DNA of 64,000 nt from Muricauda sp. MAR_2010_75 (GTDB lineage Bacteria; Bacteroidota; Bacteroidia; Flavobacteriales; Flavobacteriaceae). Of this stretch, positions 17,942 through 24,892 are shown in pieces (position 1 is the first letter of the stretch; the number at the start of each line of letters is the position of its first letter). The translations under genes and the position numbers were made by a program. The notes beneath the pieces are model-generated. The model searched no databases. It was not told the origin of the DNA and saw only the letters and a program-made list of their open reading frames with translations. The DNA is taken from NCBI RefSeq assembly GCF_000745185.1, contig NZ_JQNJ01000001.1:4136501-4200500 (forward strand). The letters run 5' to 3'.

Positions 17942-20900
17942 CTTTCTTCCCTTTTTTCTTATTGTTTCCATTTCTTGTGGTCATTTTTTTCAAAAGTCGA
18001 TTTACTTCACGCAAACGCGCCCGAAGTTTACTATCATCTCTGGTTTTGAAGAACTCTTCGGAAATTGGCTCATCATGTTCATCCCGAATAAGGCTCTTGC
18101 CTTCGGCCATTTTGGCGAAGATGAAATAGAGACCGGGAATCACCAATACCCCAAATACAGTACCTATGAGCATCCCACCCAGAGCAGAACCACCAATGGT
18201 TCGGTTTCCAATGGCTCCTGCACCTGTGGCCACCACCAACGGAATCAACCCGGCGATAAAGGCGAAGGAGGTCATCAAAATAGGTCTGAAACGCTGTTTG
18301 GAACCTTCAATCGCCGCAGCCAAGATGGTGGCGCCCTGTCGATGCTTCTGCACCGCAAACTCCACAATCAATACCGCGTTTTTACCCAACAGTCCCACCA
18401 GCATAATCATACCAATCTGAGCGTAAACGTCGTTACTCAATCCCATCAATTTCAATAAGAAAAAGGAACCGAAGACCCCAACCGGAAGGGACAAAATCAC
18501 TGCAAGGGGCAACAAGAAACTTTCATATTGGGCGGCCAATACGAGGTACACGAAAATCAATACTACAATAAAGATGTAGATGGATTCATTACCACGTTGA
18601 GCCTCATCATAGGAAAGTCCCTCCCAAGCAATATCGTAACCTCTTGGCAGACTCTCCTCGGCCACTTCCTGAATGGCTTTAATGGCATCCCCACTGGTAT
18701 ACCTGGCGGCGGGAAGTCCCCGAATGGCTGCCGAGTTATAGAGGTTGTAACGTGTGATCTCATTAGGTCCGAGTTTCTTCTCCATGGTCATGAAGGCCGA
18801 ATAAGGGACCATTTCGCCCTCTTCGTTCTTCACAAACAACTTCTCAAGATCTGAGGGCAGTGCTCGGTATTCTGGAGCGGCTTGGGTATACACCTTAAAG
18901 AAGCGTCCAAAACGGATGAAACCTTGTTCATAGGTACTACCAATGAGAATGTTCAGGTTTTCCATGGCCTTACCAATGGAGACCCCTTTTTGCATAGCTG
19001 CTTTATTGTTGATTTTCAGTTCGTACTGCGGATAATTCGCTGCGAAGAAGGTGAACAAACCTGTCAATTCCTTACGTTCTCGTAGCGCATCCATAAACTC
19101 ATTGTTGATACGTTCAAACTCATGGTAGTCTGTACCGTTGGTCTTATCCAACAACCGCAATGAAAAACCACCGGAAGAACCAAAACCGGGAACTGCTGGC
19201 GGTTCAAAATACTCGATGACCGCACCTAAGTCTTTGGTCTCCTCCTCCAACTCTTCCATAATCTCATGTACGGAGTGTTCCCGTTGCGACCATGGTTTTA
19301 AGTTGATGAGGCAAGTACCTGCATTGGAACCACGACCTTCAGTCATGATTTCATATCCCGCCAAAGAGGAAACGGATTCAACCCCTTCGGTCTCTTCACA
19401 TATTTTTTGAAGTTTTCGGGCCACCTCATTGGTCCGTTCCAACGTAGCTCCGGGAGGGGTTTGGATGATAGCGTAGATCATTCCTTGGTCTTCATTGGGG
19501 ATAAATCCAGCAGGCAACACCTGATTGGTAAAGAAGATTCCCGCACAGAAGGCCAACAACACTCCAAAAGTGACCACCCTTCGATTCACAATCTTGTTCA
19601 GAACACCGACATATCTTCCGGTAAGTTTTTCAAATTTGGAGTTGAACCAATCGATGAAACGGTTTACAGGCGATTTTCTTCGTGGCTTGCCATGGGTATT
19701 TTTCAACATCATGGCACAGAGGACCGGGGTCAAGGTCAAAGCCACAATAGCCGAAATGACAATGGATCCTGCCATGGTAATGGAGAACTGTCGATAGAAC
19801 ACTCCAACGGGTCCGGTCATAAATGAAATCGGGATAAACACCGAGGTCATTACCAAGGTAATGGCAATAATGGCCCCTCCAATTTCACCCAACACCTCAT
19901 AGGAAGCTTTGTAGGGTGTGAGATTTTCCTCATGCATCTTCACGTGTACGGCCTCAACTACCACAATGGCATTGTCCACCACAATACCAATCGCCAATAC
20001 GAGAGCGAACAGGGTAATCAGGTTGATGGACAGTCCAAAGAGCTGCATTACAAAGAAGGCCCCAATCAAGGAAACGGGTACGGCGATAATGGGAATCAAG
20101 GTAGAACGCCAATCGCCCAAAAACAGGAACACCACAATCGCTACCAGAATAAAGGCATCCCGTAGCGTATGGAGTACTTGTTCTATGGAAGCATCCAAAA
20201 AGTTGGATACGTCATAACTGATCTTGTAATCGATTCCCGGAGGCATTTCCGCTTCCAGTTCCTTTAATTTGTCCTTTACCGATGCGATGACATCGCTACC
20301 ATTGCTGCCAAAAGTTTGTTTCAATACGATGGATGCCGATGGTTTACCATCTAGGTTGGAGTAAATATCAAAGAATTCACTTCCGAGTTCCACATCGGCC
20401 AAATCGCCCAATTTCAAGATTTCTCCCTCCTCATTGGCCTTAATGATGATGTCTTTGTACTGTTCCGGTTCACTATATCGGTCCTGGTAGACCAAAACGT
20501 ATTCGAGAGATTGGGCTTTTTTACCAGAGCTTCGTCCCAATCGGCCTGGACGTGCCAAAATACTTTGGTCTTCCATGGCCTCCAGAATTTCCTCTGCGGA
20601 TACATTGTACGCCCGCATACGGTCTGGTTTCAACCAAACGCGCATGGCAAATTTTCGGCTACCCAAGATCTGGGCACTGGCAATACCATTGATTCGCTGT
20701 ATTTCAGGAATCATTTTGGTGTAGGCATAGTTGTAAAGGAATTTTTCGTCGTTGTTCTTGGCGTCACTGTATAGGTTCACGTACATCAACATACTGGGCT
20801 GTACGGGGGTAATGATGACACCTTCACGCTGCACCAACTCGGGAAGCAGCGGCATTACCTGATCCACCCGGGTCTTTACCCGAACCACCGCTTGGTTGGG

Positions 20901-21197
20901 GTCAGTTCCCGGTTCAAAAATCACACGCAATGTACCTTCCCCAGCACTAGTGGCATCGGAGGCAATATATCGCATGCCCTGTACCCCATTTATGGAGGTT
21001 TCCAAAGGAATAAGGGTCGATTTCACCAACACGTCCGCGCTTGATCCAGGGTAGGCGATAAAAATATTGACGGTGGTTGGTGCAATCTGTGGAAACTGCG
21101 ATATGGGCAATTGCTTTATAGCGAGTAGACCGGTAAAGACAATGATCACTGAGATCACTATTGCCAAAACAGGCCTATGAATAAATTTTTTAAACAT
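17931..21197 (-). CDS. RND multidrug efflux pump, HAE1 (AcrB-like) family
   Basis: A 1088-residue inner-membrane proton-driven transporter. It has the N-terminal MFKKFIHRPVLAIVISVIIV, two halves each with a membrane helix and large porter loops, and the duplicated membrane domains. The proton-relay segment reads GIVVDNAIVVVE with D408 and N409, where AcrB has two aspartates. The relay lysine K939 is present in GLLGKNAVLIVE. The C-terminal tail of about 30 residues is highly basic (NGNNKKKGKK). Flanked by adaptor and outer-membrane genes. Substrate spectrum unknown. Confidence 0.95.
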   Translation of the reverse strand: MFKKFIHRPVLAIVISVIIVFTGLLAIKQLPISQFPQIAPTTVNIFIAYPGSSADVLVKSTLIPLETSINGVQGMRYIASDATSAGEGTLRVIFEPGTDPNQAVVRVKTRVDQVMPLLPELVQREGVIITPVQPSMLMYVNLYSDAKNNDEKFLYNYAYTKMIPEIQRINGIASAQILGSRKFAMRVWLKPDRMRAYNVSAEEILEAMEDQSILARPGRLGRSSGKKAQSLEYVLVYQDRYSEPEQYKDIIIKANEEGEILKLGDLADVELGSEFFDIYSNLDGKPSASIVLKQTFGSNGSDVIASVKDKLKELEAEMPPGIDYKISYDVSNFLDASIEQVLHTLRDAFILVAIVVFLFLGDWRSTLIPIIAVPVSLIGAFFVMQLFGLSINLITLFALVLAIGIVVDNAIVVVEAVHVKMHEENLTPYKASYEVLGEIGGAIIAITLVMTSVFIPISFMTGPVGVFYRQFSITMAGSIVISAIVALTLTPVLCAMMLKNTHGKPRRKSPVNRFIDWFNSKFEKLTGRYVGVLNKIVNRRVVTFGVLLAFCAGIFFTNQVLPAGFIPNEDQGMIYAIIQTPPGATLERTNEVARKLQKICEETEGVESVSSLAGYEIMTEGRGSNAGTCLINLKPWSQREHSVHEIMEELEEETKDLGAVIEYFEPPAVPGFGSSGGFSLRLLDKTNGTDYHEFERINNEFMDALRERKELTGLFTFFAANYPQYELKINNKAAMQKGVSIGKAMENLNILIGSTYEQGFIRFGRFFKVYTQAAPEYRALPSDLEKLFVKNEEGEMVPYSAFMTMEKKLGPNEITRYNLYNSAAIRGLPAARYTSGDAIKAIQEVAEESLPRGYDIAWEGLSYDEAQRGNESIYIFIVVLIFVYLVLAAQYESFLLPLAVILSLPVGVFGSFFLLKLMGLSNDVYAQIGMIMLVGLLGKNAVLIVEFAVQKHRQGATILAAAIEGSKQRFRPILMTSFAFIAGLIPLVVATGAGAIGNRTIGGSALGGMLIGTVFGVLVIPGLYFIFAKMAEGKSLIRDEHDEPISEEFFKTRDDSKLRARLREVNRLLKKMTTRNGNNKKKGKKDEE

Positions 21198-21221
21198 CTG
21201 TTAGAAGATTATGGGATTGTT

Positions 21222-22304
21222 CTACTCCGTGTATAACTCTAAGTTGGACAGGATCTCCTCGGGCTTCTCGAAATCGTAATGAATCTTTTCGCCATTTCGC
21301 ACCATTCGGATTCCTTCCAACAACACCTTATCATTTTCCGACAATCCTTTTTCCACAACAAAAAGATGTGGTAGCTCTGCCCCTACGATAATCTCGCGTT
21401 GTTGCACCTTGTCATCCTTGTCCAAAACGAAAACATATTTTTTGTCCAAGACCTCAAACGTGGCCTTTTGTGGAATGAGCATGGCGTTATCCAGTGGGAC
21501 TCTCATTAAAATGCTGCCCGTCTCACCATGACGAAGAATGCCATCTGGATTATCAAAAGTGGCCCGGAAAGCAATGTTTCCTGTCTCATTGTTGAATTCC
21601 CCCTCAATGGTTTCCACGATACCGGATTGGTTAAATTTCCTGTTGTTGGCCATAAGCAAATCCACAGATGGTTTGGTATCCTTATTAGCACTGGTGATGT
21701 AATCCAAGTACTCCGCTTCGGGCACGTTGAAATAGACCCACATTTTACTGTTATCAGAAAGTGTGGTCAAGAGTTCACCTTCATCCAAAAGGCTTCCCTC
21801 CCTTACTTCCAAGTGGTCCATAATGCCGTCAAATGGGGCTCGTATATCCGTGAACCCTAAATGGGTCTCGGCCAAGGTCACTTCGGCTTTTGCCCTATCG
21901 TATTCAGCCTTTGCCATGGCCAATTCATTTTCGGAAACTACATTGCCATCAGCCAACAACTTGGTGTTCTTGTACTGTATTTCGGCCACTTCAGCCTCTG
22001 CTTTGGCCTTTTGTAAATCCGCTTCGTACACATTGGGCATAATGTGAAACATCTGTTGGCCCTTTTTTACATGCTGGCCTTCATCCACAGAAATGTGCTG
22101 TAAATATCCTTTCTCCAGAGCCCTGAGCTCAATATGTCTAATGGAATGGATTTGGCACACATAGTCTTTGGTAATGGAAGTGTCCTTTTTAATGGGACTG
22201 CTCACTAGGAATTTGGTCTCGTCCTTTTTTTCGTGTTTTTTGGACTCGCAGCTTGAATGGCAAAGCAATACAAACAAGCCAATGAACATGGGAATTCTCC
22301 TCAT
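21222..22304 (-). CDS. RND efflux periplasmic adaptor (AcrA-like)
   Basis: A 360-residue membrane-fusion protein that links pump and outer-membrane duct. A lipoprotein-like signal MRRIPMFIGLFVLLCHSSC is followed by a split biotinyl-lipoyl domain (LRALEKGYLQHISVDEGQHV, closed by TDIRAPFDGIMDHLEVREG). Between the halves is a coiled-coil hairpin (about residues 98-145, KAKAEAEVAEIQYKN...). A beta-barrel and membrane-proximal domain follow. First gene of the operon, 24 bases before the pump. A 17-base perfect palindrome upstream may be the operator. Confidence 0.93.
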   Translation of the reverse strand: MRRIPMFIGLFVLLCHSSCESKKHEKKDETKFLVSSPIKKDTSITKDYVCQIHSIRHIELRALEKGYLQHISVDEGQHVKKGQQMFHIMPNVYEADLQKAKAEAEVAEIQYKNTKLLADGNVVSENELAMAKAEYDRAKAEVTLAETHLGFTDIRAPFDGIMDHLEVREGSLLDEGELLTTLSDNSKMWVYFNVPEAEYLDYITSANKDTKPSVDLLMANNRKFNQSGIVETIEGEFNNETGNIAFRATFDNPDGILRHGETGSILMRVPLDNAMLIPQKATFEVLDKKYVFVLDKDDKVQQREIIVGAELPHLFVVEKGLSENDKVLLEGIRMVRNGEKIHYDFEKPEEILSNLELYTE

Positions 22305-22385
22305 AATGTTACAGGTTTAATAAATTGGTGTTGAGATGTATGGTAGGAAGGTCCAAATCCATTATAGCATGAACCCGCCCAGAGT

Positions 22386-22402
22386 ATTGAATAGTATTCA
22401 AT
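22386..22402. promoter_or_regulatory. 17-base palindrome upstream of the efflux operon
   Basis: ATTGAATA-g-TATTCAAT, perfect 8-base arms around one base, in the 149-base gap before the adaptor gene. On the minus strand a TATAAT sequence follows 19 bases later, so a bound repressor would cover the upstream promoter region. No TetR or MarR gene is adjacent, so the regulator is not identified. Confidence 0.5.
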
Positions 22403-22453
22403 GGGTTGATGAAAAGTGGCCAATGAGATATGGGCCTACTTTAGAAGTGAATT

Positions 22454-22858
22454 CTATATTCTAAAGACTTGAAATTGAATATGCCTCTTAAAGGGCGTGG
22501 TGATTGAAGTAGGTTGGGAAAACCCAAGATTTATTTCAAGTTCACGAAATTCTTGCCCAGAAACAGAGGCATAAAAAAAGGCAGTGAAGTAACTGCCAAA
22601 TTGGAAATCTGAATTATAAGGTGCAAGATCTTCGTCTCTTTCCTCTTGCTCCTCAACATCGGTTATCTCAACAAAAAGGCTTTTTTCAAAACCTATATGA
22701 GCAGTGTCCACAGTAGTGTGGTCAAGATACTGATGCGCTACATAACAAGCGCTCCCATCATTTATATTGTCTTGGTCATCAGCATATAAATGATTGATGA
22801 ATCCACCCAACAATAGGATGCAGAGGGGGAACAAATATCTTTTGAACGCTTTTTTCAT
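22454..22858 (-). CDS. Small secreted protein, unknown function
   Basis: A 134-residue protein with a signal peptide (MKKAFKRYLFPLCILLLGGFINHLYA). The mature part is acidic, with a DVEEQEERDEDLAPYNS stretch, and the C-terminus FQVFRI is rich in aromatic and basic residues. No domain was recognised. It lies 149 bases upstream of the efflux operon on the same strand, with its own promoter at 22867-22897; a shared transcript is possible but not shown. The start is firm because the promoter -7 box is only eight bases upstream of the ATG. Confidence 0.65.
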   Translation of the reverse strand: MKKAFKRYLFPLCILLLGGFINHLYADDQDNINDGSACYVAHQYLDHTTVDTAHIGFEKSLFVEITDVEEQEERDEDLAPYNSDFQFGSYFTAFFYASVSGQEFRELEINLGFSQPTSITTPFKRHIQFQVFRI

Positions 22859-22866
22859 TTGGGCAA

Positions 22867-22897
22867 CAAAACTATGTCACTGGAACTATCCGCACAA
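22867..22897 (-). promoter_or_regulatory. Promoter of the small secreted protein gene
   Basis: TTG (22895-22897), 20 bases, then TAGTTTTG (22867-22874) on the minus strand, a full match to the Bacteroidetes consensus. The ATG at 22858 is eight bases beyond the -7 box, so the leader is a few bases at most. Confidence 0.6.
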
Positions 22898-23040
22898 ATA
22901 GTCATTGTTAATTATGGTTAAAATTGCCACTGCTCCTATCATTTTTACAAAAAACCTTGTAATTTTTTCATATGGTTCAATTAACTGCAAAATTCTTTGG
23001 CTTGTTTTAACAAAAATTTATCCCTTTTCTGAAATGTGCT

Positions 23041-23076
23041 AAGAAAGTGCTTTGAAACACTTTCTTTTTATTTTTG
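23041..23076 (+). promoter_or_regulatory. Dyad and -7 box before the Crp/Fnr regulator gene
   Basis: An inverted repeat AAGAAAGTG-N8-CACTTTCTT (23041-23066) is followed at once by TATTTTTG (23069-23076), a TAnnTTTG -7 box. The dyad covers the region between -7 and -33 and may be an autoregulatory operator. The start codon at 23085 is eight bases past the box. Confidence 0.5.
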
Positions 23077-23084
23077 AAACACCA

Positions 23085-23660
23085 ATGTCAGAACAATTCT
23101 TTGCCCATATCAACAAGTTTATCCCGGTCAGTCATGAAGATTTTCAGGCAATCATTACATTTTTTGAATTCCAAAATGTCTTTAAAAAACAATTATTGCT
23201 TGAAGCAGGAAATTCCTGCACCCACAATTATTTTGTGCTCAATGGTTGTCTGCATATGTATTTTACCAATGAAAAGGGAGTGGAACGAACGGTTCAGTTT
23301 GCGATTGACAATTGGTGGATGACAGATGGCTTGGCCTATTTGAACCAAACTAGGACAGATTTTACTATTCAAGCTGTTGAGGACACTAAACTGCTATCAA
23401 TTACTTTTGAAAAACAAGAGCAGTTGCTTAAAGAATTTCCACAAATGGAACGCTACTTTAGAATCATGTACCAAATTGGGTATGGTGCTTCCTTACGGAA
23501 AATGAAACACATGTTCGATTTTTCCAAAGAGGAAATCTACTTTCACTTTACCGAGCACTTTCCCGAATTTGCCCAACGCGTTCCCCAATATTTGATTGCT
23601 TCCTTTTTAGGGCTCACCCCTGAATATGTGAGCGAGATTCGGGCCAAAAAGCGTTCTTAA
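23085..23660 (+). CDS. Crp/Fnr family transcriptional regulator
   Basis: A 191-residue regulator with an N-terminal cyclic-nucleotide-type jelly roll: FKKQLLLEAGNSCTHNYFVL (about 35-54), then GCLHMYFTNEKGVERTVQFA. The C-terminal winged helix is short, ending LIASFLGLTPEYVSEIRAKK. The cAMP-binding arginine cassette of CRP is not evident and there is no Fnr cysteine cluster, so the signal is unknown. The ATG at 23085 is preferred over a TTG at 23052 because the promoter lies between them. The AhpD-like gene 66 bases downstream is probably its target or co-transcribed. Confidence 0.85.
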   Translation: MSEQFFAHINKFIPVSHEDFQAIITFFEFQNVFKKQLLLEAGNSCTHNYFVLNGCLHMYFTNEKGVERTVQFAIDNWWMTDGLAYLNQTRTDFTIQAVEDTKLLSITFEKQEQLLKEFPQMERYFRIMYQIGYGASLRKMKHMFDFSKEEIYFHFTEHFPEFAQRVPQYLIASFLGLTPEYVSEIRAKKRS

Positions 23661-23726
23661 ACCTGTTTAAGTTTTTTGGATAGGGCATGGAATACCTTCG
23701 TTCCAAATTCAAAAAACAAATAAACC

Positions 23727-24167
23727 ATGGAAAAAAGAATTCAGATTGATGAAGTGGAACCCAAAGCTTTTAACGGCATGTTCGGCCTAGAAAAATATAT
23801 GCAAGAGGGACAATTGAGCAAAATCCACTACGAGCTCATCAAGATAAGGGCCAGCCAAATCAATGGATGTGCATTTTGCATTAACATGCATACAGAAGAA
23901 GCCCTGAAACTGGGAGAAAATCCAAAACGTTTGCTTTTGTTGGATGCTTGGTGGGATACCGAACTGTATTCGGAAGAGGAGCAGGTCATTCTTAAAATTA
24001 CCGAAGAAGTCACCTTGATCCATGAAAATGGATTAACACAGGAAACCTATCAAAAAGCTATTGAACTGTTTGATGAGAATTACCTTGCCCAAATCATTAT
24101 GGCTGTGGTGACCATAAATGCATGGAACCGCATTGCCGTTAGCACCCATAAACCGCTTGAAGGATAG
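23727..24167 (+). CDS. Carboxymuconolactone decarboxylase/AhpD-like protein
   Basis: A 146-residue helical protein of the alkylhydroperoxidase AhpD-like core family. It carries the redox pair CAFC with the following histidine (INGCAFCINMH, about residues 46-56), the hallmark of disulfide peroxidase activity in AhpD-type proteins. These proteins are often paired with a Crp/Fnr or AraC regulator, as here. Likely role: peroxide or organic-peroxide reduction in the cytoplasm. A strong terminator closes the unit. Confidence 0.88.
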   Translation: MEKRIQIDEVEPKAFNGMFGLEKYMQEGQLSKIHYELIKIRASQINGCAFCINMHTEEALKLGENPKRLLLLDAWWDTELYSEEEQVILKITEEVTLIHENGLTQETYQKAIELFDENYLAQIIMAVVTINAWNRIAVSTHKPLEG

Positions 24168-24193
24168 GGCTTACAATTGTAACAAATGGAGAT

Positions 24194-24217
24194 GGCCCCG
24201 GTTTCGGGGCCTTTTTT
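24194..24217 (+). terminator. Rho-independent terminator
   Basis: Seven-pair stem ggccccg/cggggcc with a gttt loop, followed by six T, just after the AhpD-like gene. Confidence 0.9.
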
Positions 24218-24272
24218 ATGGATTTCTGAATTAATTCCTTTATTTAGCCCCAACACTTTTTAAACCAAATCC

Positions 24273-24854
24273 ATGAAAACAAAATTTATCCACCTACTTA
24301 CGGCATGTATCGCTCTTACCCTGATTTCTTGTGGTGATGGCAAAAAGAAGAAAACAGATTCCACAACCAACAAGGTTGAATTCAACAAAATACATGTTGC
24401 TGATTATGAAATCAGTATTCCCAAGGATATGCAAAAGACTACTGCTTTGAACAGGGATGCCTCACTACAATATCAGAATATCCACAAAGAAATGTATACC
24501 ATTGTTATTGATGAGCCCAAAAAAGAGTTTGTCGCCGCTCTAAACAAATTGGATTATGGGGATAAATTCAGTATTGCGCTTTATAGGGATATCCAATTAA
24601 AACGCTTGGCAGAACGAATGGAAATCACACATCAATCCAATCCATCTTCGATATCCATTAATGGACTTCATGCTGAAGCTGCAGAAATTGATGCCAAGGT
24701 GGATAACATTCCCGAAGAACTGAGTTATTTCTTAACTTTTATAGACGGAAAAAGCAAAATTTATATGATCATGTCCTGGACCTTGAAAAGCAAAAAACAG
24801 GAACATAAAAAAACCTTTGAAACGATTGCCGAATCTTTTAATATCAAAGACTAG
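24273..24854 (+). CDS. Lipoprotein of unknown function
   Basis: A 193-residue lipoprotein. The signal peptide ends ALTLISC with the cysteine at residue 20, followed by GDGKKKKTDSTT. The rest is a mixed alpha/beta domain with IPKDMQKTTALNRDASLQYQ and the C-terminal TFETIAESFNIKD. This is similar in outline to small PsbP/MOG1-like lipoproteins, in which a strand pattern is followed by FETIAxSF. No catalytic motif is seen. It stands alone, convergent with carB. Confidence 0.65.
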   Translation: MKTKFIHLLTACIALTLISCGDGKKKKTDSTTNKVEFNKIHVADYEISIPKDMQKTTALNRDASLQYQNIHKEMYTIVIDEPKKEFVAALNKLDYGDKFSIALYRDIQLKRLAERMEITHQSNPSSISINGLHAEAAEIDAKVDNIPEELSYFLTFIDGKSKIYMIMSWTLKSKKQEHKKTFETIAESFNIKD

Positions 24855-24892
24855 TCGACCACTTCAAAGGTTTAACTTTTAATCTTTCGAGA

